A stretch of DNA of 64,000 nucleotides from Sporosarcina sp. ZBG7A (GTDB taxonomy: Bacteria > Bacillota > Bacilli > Bacillales_A > Planococcaceae): the NCBI RefSeq assembly GCF_000813425.1, contig NZ_JWIB01000037.1:1-64000 (forward strand), read 5' to 3'. Every line of letters starts with the position of its first letter. The stretch's first letter is position 1. Position numbers and translations under genes: made by a program. A model generated the notes under the pieces. That model had not been told where the DNA came from. It worked only from the letters and a program-made list of their open reading frames with translations, and ran no database searches. Shown piece after piece: positions 35,213-44,216 of this stretch.

Positions 35213-37344
35213 TAAGTAATCAAAATTTCTAATTCGTCTCCTCCGAACAGTTGATCGTAAAATTGGATTGGCTGTTGGTTGCGCAGTAGTTTATAAGATG
35301 TTGCTGAACCGGTTGGGAGCTGATAATCGACAAACGCGAAAACATCACTAAATGTAATTGGCTGTCCAGTTAAAGGTGTAACCTTCAACTGGTCTTCTTC
35401 TGTAACTTGTGCAGTGGGTTCAACGGATTTATTATTCACCGTGACCAAGAAGCGAGGTTTTGTAATAGTTACTTGCATACTGTTGAATGAAACGGTTAGC
35501 TGCTCTGTCAATTGAACACCTAATTCATTGGCAACATCAGCAACGGTCGTAAGTGAATTTTGCTCACTAGTAATGTGATCTCCATCCTCCAACTGTGAAG
35601 TTAGTGAAATCGGCAGTCCGTTCCGGGAGTAGACGATAGGTTTGGGTTTAAGATGAACCCGTTTTCCATTAAGAATAACTGACTGTAGTGAACTCTGATT
35701 GCTACTATCTGAATTCAGTACGGCAAAGGCATCTCGTAATGTCTTGGCTTGGTGAACTTTGATATCATCTCGATCTTGAATTGTAGTTTGTATATCCTGG
35801 CGCTCGTTATTCACGATCACTTCGGTTTTCAAGACAACTCGACGCTCGTTGATGGTCACGGAAATAGAATCTGAATCCAGTTCCGTCACATCTGCAATCA
35901 CAGCTTGTGCTGAACGTCCATCTTCACCTAATATGAGTTGAATGGAATCTCCATTCCGAATTGGATCTTTCGTACTGACTGTTTCTCCATTTTTATAAAT
36001 TGCAGAAGGAGTACCGTGGCTTCCGGGTAACGTGATTTCTTGACCGTTAAGTGAAAATCGTAAAGCGAGACCTGGTTTACCATATAAATGTTTGGCTTTA
36101 ATACCAGCTGCTAAGAGAGCATCTCCGACAGTCATTTCTTTCAGTTCAAAGAGCCGGATAGTTTTCTCATTCACCGTCACGGACATATAATGTATTGGTG
36201 CGCGTTTGGCCGCAATTGCAATTCCAATTGGTGTAACGAGCGCTGGTGAAGAACTGATATGTTCGGCTAGTGTAACCTCTGACAGCGCATCGAGACCACG
36301 AACAGCAACCCGTTGCAAAGGAAGTTCCAGAGCAGCGCTGAGTTTACTCGTTAACGCAGGGGTTAAACTACCGCCACCAACAAGCATGACAGCTTGAGGA
36401 GAAGTGTTATTAAGACGCAAAATCTCACTTGCAATGGAGTCTGCAAGGCGGGCAATGGATGAGTAAATTGTCTCCACAACTTCATGAGCAGGAAATTGTT
36501 GTTCAAAGCCCAGAATATCCTTGAAGACAACGGATTCTTCTCCGTTAAGGGCTCGTTTGACGCGTTCTGCTTCTGGGAAGTCCAATAAATAGCTGGAACT
36601 CAGTGCTTCAGTTATTTCATCGCCAGCGATAGGGACCATACCGAAGGCAGAAACCGTATTATTATTTGTTAGTGCAATATCTGAAGTCCCGGCACCAATA
36701 TCCACCAAAGCTACATTTAAACGTCTCATCGATTGTGGAATGAGGACATTGATTGCAGCGATTGGCTCAAGGGTGAGAGCTTCCATTTCAAGATCGGCTC
36801 TTTTAAGTGCAGATAACAGGGACTCCACAACGACCCGAGGCAAGAAAGTGGAGATGACTTCAACACTGGCAGAACGGCCAGTTTGGTCTATAAGACTCCC
36901 TATCTCTTCATCATCCAATAAGTAGTGAAGTACAGAGTAACCAACACAATAATACGGGTTCTCTGAAGTAATAGAGTCAGAAGATAGCAACTCCTGTTGG
37001 GCTTTTTGGACTGCACCGAGTTCTAAACGATTAATATCTTCTGTATTGATCAAAGCGTGTTCTGTGATGTCCACTGACATTTTTCCAGTGGCAGTTTTTA
37101 ACGCTCGTCCAGCAGCTGCTACGCTTACTTTCTTCAAAGGGCCGTGGCGTTCTTCAAGTAAGGTTTTCATTTCCCCAATCACTGAAGCTACACTGACGAT
37201 GTTATGTATTTGTCCATCTAACATGGAGCGCTCTTTGTGCTCGATTACTTCAAGATCGACTACGTGATACCTTGAATTGACTTCTTCCAATATAATTCCG
37301 ACAACGGAACGTGTTCCAATATCCAGTGCAAATAAAGGCGTCAC
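35212..37344 (-). CDS. Large FtsA/PilM-like actin-fold protein with C-terminal beta modules
   Basis: A 710-residue protein. Residues 1-380 are an FtsA/PilM-type actin-like ATPase: phosphate-1 motif FALDIGTRSVVG, phosphate-2 LVDIGAGTSDIAL (about 217-229) and adenosine motif VMLVGGGSLTPAL (about 319-331). After about 388 come roughly four repeats of ~80 residues, each pairing a 'V-x-V-N-x-x' strand with a 'GD-x-I' turn (NEKTIRLFE.., NERRVVLKT.., NGKRVHLKP.., NSMQVTITK..), like small ubiquitin- or SLBB-like folds. Ordinary FtsA is ~420 residues and membrane-bound by a tail helix absent here. A role in division or envelope assembly is inference. Confidence 0.75.
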   Translation of the reverse strand: MTPLFALDIGTRSVVGIILEEVNSRYHVVDLEVIEHKERSMLDGQIHNIVSVASVIGEMKTLLEERHGPLKKVSVAAAGRALKTATGKMSVDITEHALINTEDINRLELGAVQKAQQELLSSDSITSENPYYCVGYSVLHYLLDDEEIGSLIDQTGRSASVEVISTFLPRVVVESLLSALKRADLEMEALTLEPIAAINVLIPQSMRRLNVALVDIGAGTSDIALTNNNTVSAFGMVPIAGDEITEALSSSYLLDFPEAERVKRALNGEESVVFKDILGFEQQFPAHEVVETIYSSIARLADSIASEILRLNNTSPQAVMLVGGGSLTPALTSKLSAALELPLQRVAVRGLDALSEVTLAEHISSSPALVTPIGIAIAAKRAPIHYMSVTVNEKTIRLFELKEMTVGDALLAAGIKAKHLYGKPGLALRFSLNGQEITLPGSHGTPSAIYKNGETVSTKDPIRNGDSIQLILGEDGRSAQAVIADVTELDSDSISVTINERRVVLKTEVIVNNERQDIQTTIQDRDDIKVHQAKTLRDAFAVLNSDSSNQSSLQSVILNGKRVHLKPKPIVYSRNGLPISLTSQLEDGDHITSEQNSLTTVADVANELGVQLTEQLTVSFNSMQVTITKPRFLVTVNNKSVEPTAQVTEEDQLKVTPLTGQPITFSDVFAFVDYQLPTGSATSYKLLRNQQPIQFYDQLFGGDELEILIT

Positions 37345-37505
37345 ATTAGTACCTCCTAAGTCTTTACAATATATTATATATGACGATTTAGCGAAATAGC
37401 GTGACTTTTCAACTGAGGTTCATTATACTAGGTCTATTATTATAAAATGTACCATACATTCTCCGATGCGAAAAGGGAATGCTATGAATGGGGAGGAGAA
37501 TGATT

Positions 37506-38588
37506 ATGCGCCAAAATAATTTGGAAGAGCTTCGGTCTCAGGTAACTGAACTGAATGTGAAGATTTTAGAACTCATTAACGATCGTACGGCTGTAGTGCA
37601 AGAAATCGGTAAGGTAAAAGAAAAACAAGGTGTAAATCGTTTTGATCCGGTTCGAGAGAGAGAAATGTTAGATTTCTTGAAAGACGCGAACAAGGGACCC
37701 ATTCCAAATGGTATTCTTGAACAAGTGTTTAAAGGAATTTTCATGTCCGCGCTTGAAATTCAAGAAGACGAACAAAAGAAGGCACTACTTGTTTCACGTA
37801 AACGAAAAGCTGAGGACACAATCGTCGACATTAATGGCGAAAAAATAGGAGATGGAACACCTTCATTTGTTTTCGGACCATGTGCAGTTGAGTCGTATGA
37901 ACAAGTGTTGGCAGTTGCCCAGTCCATTAAGGCAAAAGGACTGACGATGATGCGAGGCGGTGCATATAAGCCACGTACATCACCTTATGACTTCCAAGGG
38001 TTAGGACTGGAAGGATTAAAGATTTTAAAGCGTGTTTCTGATGAGACTGGCTTGTCCATAGTGACAGAGATTATTACACCATCTCACTTAGAAGAGGCGC
38101 TAGACTATATAGATGTCATTCAAATTGGTGCGCGTAATATGCAAAACTTCGAGCTTCTAAAAGAAGCAGGTAAAGCAAACAAACCAGTGTTGTTAAAACG
38201 TGGCTTGGCTGCAACGATCGATGAATTCATTCACGCGGCAGAATACATCATGTCAAAAGGGAATACGCAGATCATGCTTTGTGAGCGAGGCATTCGGACG
38301 TATGAGCGTGCCACTCGAAATACACTAGATATTTCTGCTGTTCCAATTTTAAAGCAAGAAACCCACCTTCCTGTATTTGTTGACGTTACACACTCAACAG
38401 GTAGAAAGGATCTTCTGATTCCAACTGCTAAAGCAGCGATTGCTGTAGGTGCAGATGGCGTCATGGCTGAGGTACATCCAGACCCAGCAGTTGCTTTGTC
38501 TGATTCGGCACAACAAATGAACATCGAACAATTTGACGAATTTTACGAAGAGATGCAACGTTTCATGAATACACATCAAATCGTATAA
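37506..38588 (+). CDS. aroA: Bifunctional DAHP synthase / chorismate mutase
   Basis: A 360-residue fusion of the Bacillus AroA(G) type. Residues 1-90 are an AroQ chorismate mutase ([20 protein letters not shown], then [10 protein letters not shown]); the rest is a class-I-beta DAHP synthase joining PEP and erythrose-4-phosphate ([47 protein letters not shown]). In this family the mutase part is the feedback sensor for chorismate/prephenate. ATG 37506 follows GGGGAGGAG; an ATG at 37500 is too close to that site. Confidence 0.95.
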   Translation: MRQNNLEELRSQVTELNVKILELINDRTAVVQEIGKVKEKQGVNRFDPVREREMLDFLKDANKGPIPNGILEQVFKGIFMSALEIQEDEQKKALLVSRKRKAEDTIVDINGEKIGDGTPSFVFGPCAVESYEQVLAVAQSIKAKGLTMMRGGAYKPRTSPYDFQGLGLEGLKILKRVSDETGLSIVTEIITPSHLEEALDYIDVIQIGARNMQNFELLKEAGKANKPVLLKRGLAATIDEFIHAAEYIMSKGNTQIMLCERGIRTYERATRNTLDISAVPILKQETHLPVFVDVTHSTGRKDLLIPTAKAAIAVGADGVMAEVHPDPAVALSDSAQQMNIEQFDEFYEEMQRFMNTHQIV

Positions 38589-38593
38589 TTTCC

Positions 38594-38622
38594 CGCCGGA
38601 GCTTACATTGCTCCGGCGTTTT
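38594..38622 (+). terminator. aroA terminator
   Basis: CGCCGGAGC pairs with GCTCCGGCG across TTACATT, followed by TTTT. The stem is GC-rich with a short T-run. It also contains the -35 box of the ccpA promoter. Confidence 0.75.
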
Positions 38623-38630
38623 GGTATACT
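38603..38630 (+). promoter_or_regulatory. ccpA promoter nested in the aroA terminator
   Basis: TTACAT (38603-38608), 16-base spacer, TATACT (38625-38630). The -35 sits in the loop of the aroA terminator hairpin and the spacer is its right arm. Confidence 0.55.
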
Positions 38631-38670
38631 AGGAAAGAAAGAAAAAAAGACAGAGAAAGGGGAGGTCAGT

Positions 38671-39675
38671 ATGGCGGTAACAATTTATGACGTGGCTCGA
38701 GAAGCGAACGTCTCAATGGCTACTGTATCACGGGTGGTCAACGGTAACCCCAACGTGAAACCAGCAACGCGTAAGAAGGTAACAGCATGCATTGAACGGC
38801 TCGGCTATCGGCCCAATGCCGTAGCACGCGGCCTCGCCAGCAGAAAAACGACAACAATAGGTGTGATCGTGCCGGATATTTCCAAAAGTTATTACGCAGA
38901 ACTTTCTAGAGGGATTGCAGATGTTGCGACGATGTATGAGTACAACATCATCTTGTCCAATTCAGACAAACGTCCTCTTCGAGAAATGGAATTAATTGAA
39001 GATCATCTTGGGAAGCAAGTGGATGGACTAATTTTCATGAGCGATTCAATCTCAGATGATGTTCGTAAGGAAATGAAGTCTGCAAACATTCCCATTGTGT
39101 TGGCAGGAACATTGGATTCCGAACTAGAATTTCCGACTGTCAATATTGAAAACAAAGAAGCAGCATATTCAGCAGTGAAAGAGTTGATCGAAAACGATCA
39201 CAAGCACATTGCATTCATTTCAGGACCATTCAGTAGGGATATCAATCGGCTTTCTAAAAAGACAGGCTATGAAGACGCGATGTCAGAAGCAGGATTATCC
39301 ATTCCTGATGGATATATCGTGGAAACGGACAATACATACGATGATGCATATGAAGTATGGAACCGTTTAAAAAAGCTGCCTGAACCACCTACAGCTATAT
39401 TCGCGGGCAATGATGAAATTGCTGTCGGGTTATTGAATGGAATAAGAGATGCAGGTCTTACCGTTCCCGATGATTTGGAGCTGATTTGTTTCCAACACTC
39501 GATTCTTGCTCGTGCGGTCCGTCCTCAGTTAACGGCAATCCGAGTGCCGTTATATGATTTAGGAGCCGTATCGATGAGGCTCTTAACCAAGTTGATGAAC
39601 GGAGAAGAAGTTAATCAGCAACAAGTGATTCTTCCATACCAATTGGAGTATCGAGATTCTGTAAGAGGCAAATAA
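38671..39675 (+). CDS. ccpA: Catabolite control protein A
   Basis: A 334-residue LacI-family regulator. The HTH and hinge are exactly CcpA-like (VTIYDVAREANVSMATVSRV, NGNPNVKPATRKKV, YRPNAVARGLASRKT). The periplasmic-binding-type core follows, with the VDGLIFMSD and FAGNDEIAVG motifs. With HPr-Ser-P it binds cre sites and controls carbon catabolite repression; the neighbouring acuCBA/acsA genes are known targets in B. subtilis. ATG 38671 follows GGGGAGGTC. The gene order aroA-ccpA-acuC is conserved. Confidence 0.97.
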   Translation: MAVTIYDVAREANVSMATVSRVVNGNPNVKPATRKKVTACIERLGYRPNAVARGLASRKTTTIGVIVPDISKSYYAELSRGIADVATMYEYNIILSNSDKRPLREMELIEDHLGKQVDGLIFMSDSISDDVRKEMKSANIPIVLAGTLDSELEFPTVNIENKEAAYSAVKELIENDHKHIAFISGPFSRDINRLSKKTGYEDAMSEAGLSIPDGYIVETDNTYDDAYEVWNRLKKLPEPPTAIFAGNDEIAVGLLNGIRDAGLTVPDDLELICFQHSILARAVRPQLTAIRVPLYDLGAVSMRLLTKLMNGEEVNQQQVILPYQLEYRDSVRGK

Positions 39676-39697
39676 TCCTCAATACAATTAAATTTCA

Positions 39698-39740
39698 AAT
39701 GCAAAAAGCAGAGATGCGTAAGCTCTCTGCTTTTTTGTGC
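39698..39740. terminator. Bidirectional terminator between ccpA and acuC
   Basis: AAAGCAGAGA pairs with TCTCTGCTTT around a nine-base loop. T6 follows on the plus strand, and A-rich sequence serves the minus strand. Confidence 0.8.
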
Positions 39741-39765
39741 TTTATAAATCGAATAATTATCCAAA

Positions 39766-40932
39766 CTACCTTGGTTGTTGCTCACTTCGTATGTAGTGTA
39801 GTGAACGATCCATGACTTGTGCATTCTTTTCTTCAATTTCCGCTTTTCGTGGAATCGGTTTGTATAACGGATTTGGATCTTCCCATGTTTCAATGAATGG
39901 AACAGGGGACTCTGGTTGCCAACGGCTAAGCCATTCTTCTGGGAGAGGTCCAGTCGGTGCAGGGAGTTTCTTCATCGTATACCAGATATGTGACCAAGCA
40001 CGAGGAACGACCCTCCATATATCATAACCACCACCACCTACAGCGATCCATCGTCCTTCGCAATACTCATCTGCAAGTTCACGGGCGATCCTTGGAATTT
40101 CTTTATAAATCTCCATAGTGCCATACAAATGTGTTAACGGGTCAAAAAAGTGAGCATCGGCACCATTTTGAGTCAGAATTACGTCTGGTTTGAACCATTC
40201 CACAACTTCGCGGAAAGCGGTTTCATAGACTTCTAGAAAAGAGTCGTCTTCTGTGAAAGCATCGATGGGGAAGTTGAACGATGTCCCGTAGCCTTTACCG
40301 TTCCCGCGTTCTGTTACGTGCCCAGTGCCGGGGAATAGATAACGTCCTGTTTCGTGGATGGACAAGGTACATACATCAGGGTCATCGTAGAAAGTCCATT
40401 GGACCCCATCGCCATGATGAGCATCTGTATCGATATAAAGGACTCGTGCGTCATAATTTTTCTGTAAATAACGAATGGCGACAGAGCTATCATTGTAGAC
40501 ACAAAATCCCGAAGCTTTCCCTTGGAATCCGTGATGGAGTCCGCCGCCAAGATTTAACGCATAACAGGCGCGGTTATTCATCACTTCATCGACAGCTGTC
40601 AGTGTACCGCCTACAAGCATGGCGCTTGCTTCATGCATATTCGGGAAAATTGGTGTATCCTCTGTACCTATCCCATACACATTACCGATTTCAGGACCCA
40701 CTTCACCTTTTCCTGCCTTTTTTACCATCTCGACAAACTTAGGTTCATGGACTAACAATAACTCTTCATCTGTTGCTATACGTGGTGCGATGATATCTTC
40801 ATCCGTAATCGCATGCGTTTTTTTCAGTAAATCCAGTGTTAACACAATTCTCTTTTGATTAAATGGATGTGTGTCAGAAAATGAGTATCCTAGCTGATCT
40901 TCCGAAAAAATGAATACAGCGTCCTTTTTCAT
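39766..40932 (-). CDS. acuC: AcuC, class I histone-deacetylase-fold lysine deacetylase
   Basis: A 388-residue arginase/deacetylase-fold enzyme that removes acetyl groups from lysine, in Bacillus reactivating acetyl-CoA synthetase. The zinc and catalytic motifs are present: GGGLHHGFQGKASGFCVYND, LYIDTDAHHGDGVQ, and HFFDPLTHL. ATG 40932 overlaps the acuB stop (ATGA). The operon order acuA-acuB-acuC matches B. subtilis. Confidence 0.95.
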   Translation of the reverse strand: MKKDAVFIFSEDQLGYSFSDTHPFNQKRIVLTLDLLKKTHAITDEDIIAPRIATDEELLLVHEPKFVEMVKKAGKGEVGPEIGNVYGIGTEDTPIFPNMHEASAMLVGGTLTAVDEVMNNRACYALNLGGGLHHGFQGKASGFCVYNDSSVAIRYLQKNYDARVLYIDTDAHHGDGVQWTFYDDPDVCTLSIHETGRYLFPGTGHVTERGNGKGYGTSFNFPIDAFTEDDSFLEVYETAFREVVEWFKPDVILTQNGADAHFFDPLTHLYGTMEIYKEIPRIARELADEYCEGRWIAVGGGGYDIWRVVPRAWSHIWYTMKKLPAPTGPLPEEWLSRWQPESPVPFIETWEDPNPLYKPIPRKAEIEEKNAQVMDRSLHYIRSEQQPR

Positions 40933-41579
40933 ACTTCTGTCCCAGGGAAGTTCGGCCAAAGAACGTCAAATCCACGTCCTTTAAGTCCTTCAATAATCGG
41001 AATGGGATTCATCGTCTTGATACGGATCACTAGAATTTTATTAGCCTCATTTTCTTTGTCTGGATAGACTAGGACACTCTGAACGTTTGTTTGAAATTCA
41101 TTGAACACTTTAGTCACTTCATGTAGAATTCCGGGAATATTAGGCACACGAACTTCAATTTGCGAACCAGGCTGATGTGCCCCCGTCAGTTCAATGTATT
41201 TATACAATAAATCAGTTTCTGTAATAATTCCGATGAGCTGCTGATTGGAAACGATGGGCAGACAACCAATCTGATTATGATAAAACACTAAAGCAGATTC
41301 CTCCACGAAATCCATGGGGTGTCCTGTAATCGGCTTCTTTACCATGCATTCAGAAAGTGGCATGTCATAAACAGAAGCAATATTCTCTGTCTGCTGATCT
41401 CCGTAAGGTAAGATTTCTTTTAGGTTGCGATCGGTGACGATACCAACGAGTTGATTGTCCTGAATCACGATTGGGAGATGTCGGATATGGTGAGTTCTCA
41501 TTAAATCTGCAGCTTCTTTTACCGTATGATCGGGTGTTAATGTAATGACTTCAGTTTTCATGATTTCTTCTATTAACAT
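40929..41579 (-). CDS. acuB: AcuB, CBS-ACT regulatory protein
   Basis: A 216-residue protein: two CBS domains (about 5-58 and 74-130: ITLTPDHTVKEAADLM, LPIVIQDNQLVGIVTDRNLK, CLPIVSNQQLIGIITETDLL) and an ACT domain (about 140-210). CBS pairs bind adenosyl ligands and ACT domains small metabolites, so it is a likely energy/carbon sensor for the acetate-acetoin system; its partner is unproven. Between acuA (15-base gap) and acuC (overlap). Confidence 0.94.
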   Translation of the reverse strand: MLIEEIMKTEVITLTPDHTVKEAADLMRTHHIRHLPIVIQDNQLVGIVTDRNLKEILPYGDQQTENIASVYDMPLSECMVKKPITGHPMDFVEESALVFYHNQIGCLPIVSNQQLIGIITETDLLYKYIELTGAHQPGSQIEVRVPNIPGILHEVTKVFNEFQTNVQSVLVYPDKENEANKILVIRIKTMNPIPIIEGLKGRGFDVLWPNFPGTEV

Positions 41580-41594
41580 AGTATCCCTTCTTTC

Positions 41595-42257
41595 TTAGTA
41601 CAGAAATCTGTTTTTAAATCGTAAGCTATCAAATCGTTGGACATCCTCTTGCTTGATGCGTTTACCTATTCTGGCCATTAAACAATTAGCGGGATGCGAA
41701 CAAATTTCAGGATCGTCCGTTGCGAAATACTCGAGTCCTCCATGTTGCATCATTTTTTCCATTACTTTTCGATATTCCCATACATTCAGCTTTGTCTCTT
41801 TCAAGTCCCAATGCCAATAGTATTCGGTTGTAATGACAATATAATCTTCCATCGCATCATCCATCATGGAGACTTCCAGTAGCGCCTTACCGACACCGCC
41901 TCCCCGATATTTTGCAATGACCTCAATCGCACCTAATTCAATCAAGTTTTCAATATTGCCCTCAGACCATCGTTCAAGTGGGTCGGGATATAAATAAGTG
42001 ACGTACCCTACGATTTGGTCTCGTTCTCTAGCAACAATAATTCTCCCTTCAGGCAATTTTGAAATGCCGATGAGTGCTTTGTGTTGCTGTGCAGGTGCTC
42101 TAAATGCCACTAATCCTTCATGGAAAGCATAACTTTCAAGATCAGACGTCCGAATAGGTCCTTCAATAATAAGATCTCCATTTTTATGCTTCAATTCTAA
42201 CGCATTATAGGTTTTAACATGTTCCAACCACTTCACCGCCTTATGCTGATAATCCAT
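41595..42257 (-). CDS. acuA: AcuA, GNAT protein acetyltransferase
   Basis: A 220-residue GNAT enzyme that acetylates and shuts off acetyl-CoA synthetase in Bacillus. Motifs: LIEGPI near the N-terminus, GRIIVARERDQIVGYVTYLYPDPLERWSEG, and the acetyl-CoA-binding loop KYRGGGVGKALLEV (about 115-128). Start ATG 42257 has a weak ribosome site. Divergent from acsA, the substrate gene, across 147 bases, so both can be co-regulated. Confidence 0.94.
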   Translation of the reverse strand: MDYQHKAVKWLEHVKTYNALELKHKNGDLIIEGPIRTSDLESYAFHEGLVAFRAPAQQHKALIGISKLPEGRIIVARERDQIVGYVTYLYPDPLERWSEGNIENLIELGAIEVIAKYRGGGVGKALLEVSMMDDAMEDYIVITTEYYWHWDLKETKLNVWEYRKVMEKMMQHGGLEYFATDDPEICSHPANCLMARIGKRIKQEDVQRFDSLRFKNRFLY

Positions 42258-42404
42258 CTGCTTACAGTATACATGAAAGCTATGAGCGTTTTGATGAAAT
42301 TTCTTACAAAATGAAGAACTGTCGGAAAAATATTATTTGTTTGCTAATTCAAGAGGGATTCAGGTAGAATAATAGTGTTGGTACATATTTAAGGGGGTTC
42401 TGTT

Positions 42405-44123
42405 ATGGTTTTAAAAACAATTCCGGCTCAACAGTCTGATTATCAAATGCAAGACTATGACAAATTGGCGGCTACTTTCGACTGGAAAGAAGCTGAAAAA
42501 GCCTTTAGCTGGTATGAAACGGGAAAAGTGAATATTGCGCACGAAGCGGTAGATCGACATGCCGATTCATTCCGCAAAAACAAGGTTGCGCTCTACTATA
42601 AAGACGGTTCACGCAACGAAACTTATACATTTGGAGACTTGAAGAAAAATTCGAACAAAGCTGCAAATGTATTGAAAAACTGTTCAACTTTAGAAAAAGG
42701 GGACCGAATCTTTGTCTTCATGCCGCGTTCCCCAGAATTATACTTTGCTCTCTTAGGTGCTTTGAAAATCGGTGCAATAGTAGGACCGCTATTCGAAGCG
42801 TTCATGGAAGGTGCGGTATATGATCGATTGGATGACAGCGATGCGAAAGCAATAGTGACAACACCAGAACTGGTTGACCGTATTCCTGTTGACCGTTTGC
42901 CAAATCTTGAAACTGTCTTCGTCGTGGGGGACGATGTAACAGAAGAAGGAAAAATAATCAGTTTCAGTAAACATTTTGAGAAAGCATCCAAAGATTTTGA
43001 TGTGGAATGGTTAGAACGTGAATCACCTACATTGTTGCACTATACATCAGGTTCTACAGGTAAACCTAAAGGTGTTCTCCATGTACAGGAAGCGATGATT
43101 CAACAACTTCAAACTTCAAAATGGGTACTGGATCTTCGTGAAGACGACGTATTTTGGTGTACTGCTGATCCAGGTTGGGTAACAGGCACAGCTTATGGAA
43201 TTTTTGGCCCGTTATTGGCGGGAACAACAAATCTGATTGTCGGTGGACGTTTCTCAACTGATAGCTGGTATGGTGCTATTGAAGAATTTGGTGTATCTGT
43301 CTGGTACAGCGCACCGACTGCGTTCCGTATGCTGATGGGAGCAGGAAGCGCTGCTATGGAAGGGCATGATCTCTCTTCGCTCCGTCACATCTTGTCAGTT
43401 GGTGAGCCGTTAAACCCTGAAGTTGTTCGTTGGGGAATGGAGACATTCAACATGCGAATTCATGATACGTGGTGGATGACAGAAACAGGTGCCCAGATGA
43501 TTTGTAACTTTGGCTCACTTCCACTGAAGCCGGGTTCGATGGGGAAGCCGGTTCCGGGAATTGAAGCAGCCATTGTCGATGACCAAGGGAATGTATTACC
43601 ACCAAATCGAATGGGGAACCTAGCGTTGAAAAAAGGATGGCCATCGATGATGAGAGCCGTTTGGAATAACCCGGAAAAGTACGATTCCTACTTCTTGAAT
43701 GGAGAATGGTACGTATCAGGGGATTCTGCCTATATGGACGAGGACGGTTATTTCTTCTTCCAAGGTCGTGTAGATGATGTCATCATGACGAGTGGAGAGC
43801 GCGTTGGTCCATTTGAAATTGAAAGTAAATTAATTGAACATCCAGCGATTGTAGAAGCTGGTGTCATCGGAAAACCTGATCCAGTCCGTGGTGAAATCAT
43901 TAAGGCGTTCATCGCTTTACATGATGGATACGAACCGACGGATGAATTGAAAGAAGAGATACGACAGTTTGTAAAAAAAGAGCTTGCTGGTCATGCAGCT
44001 CCTAGAGAAATTGAGTTCAAGGACAAACTTCCGAAGACACGAAGCGGTAAAATCATGAGACGTGTGCTAAAAGCATGGGAACTCGATTTACCGACGGGCG
44101 ATCTGTCGACAATGGAAGACTAA
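42405..44123 (+). CDS. acsA: Acetyl-coenzyme A synthetase
   Basis: A 572-residue AMP-forming acyl-CoA synthetase making acetyl-CoA from acetate, ATP and CoA. The phosphate loop YTSGSTGKPKG is at about 213, the TETG-type motif is WWMTETGAQMI, and the C-terminal PKTRSGKIMRRVL has the lysine that AcuA acetylates and AcuC deacetylates. ATG 42405 follows AAGGGGG. A -35/-10 pair (TTGCTA-18-TAGAAT) lies upstream. Its regulators acuABC are encoded divergently. Confidence 0.95.
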   Translation: MVLKTIPAQQSDYQMQDYDKLAATFDWKEAEKAFSWYETGKVNIAHEAVDRHADSFRKNKVALYYKDGSRNETYTFGDLKKNSNKAANVLKNCSTLEKGDRIFVFMPRSPELYFALLGALKIGAIVGPLFEAFMEGAVYDRLDDSDAKAIVTTPELVDRIPVDRLPNLETVFVVGDDVTEEGKIISFSKHFEKASKDFDVEWLERESPTLLHYTSGSTGKPKGVLHVQEAMIQQLQTSKWVLDLREDDVFWCTADPGWVTGTAYGIFGPLLAGTTNLIVGGRFSTDSWYGAIEEFGVSVWYSAPTAFRMLMGAGSAAMEGHDLSSLRHILSVGEPLNPEVVRWGMETFNMRIHDTWWMTETGAQMICNFGSLPLKPGSMGKPVPGIEAAIVDDQGNVLPPNRMGNLALKKGWPSMMRAVWNNPEKYDSYFLNGEWYVSGDSAYMDEDGYFFFQGRVDDVIMTSGERVGPFEIESKLIEHPAIVEAGVIGKPDPVRGEIIKAFIALHDGYEPTDELKEEIRQFVKKELAGHAAPREIEFKDKLPKTRSGKIMRRVLKAWELDLPTGDLSTMED

Positions 44124-44133
44124 AAAAGAAAAG

Positions 44134-44180
44134 AAGGCTGGACAGTGACCCGCATTGGGGACTGTCCAGCCTTTTCTTTA
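44134..44180. terminator. Terminator between acsA and the PBP gene
   Basis: GAAGGCTGGACAGT pairs with ACTGTCCAGCCTTTTC around a 14-base loop, T-rich after it. It serves acsA and probably the converging PBP gene. Confidence 0.85.
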
Positions 44181-44216
44181 AGTTGTTTTTCAAATGAAGG
44201 AGAGGGACGGCAATGA

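Noticed and set aside
42258-42404. CcpA-binding cre site between acuA and acsA
   Set aside because: TGAAAGCTATGAGCG has a good left half but the right half does not match the cre consensus. Regulation by CcpA is plausible from other species, but I cannot support a site here.
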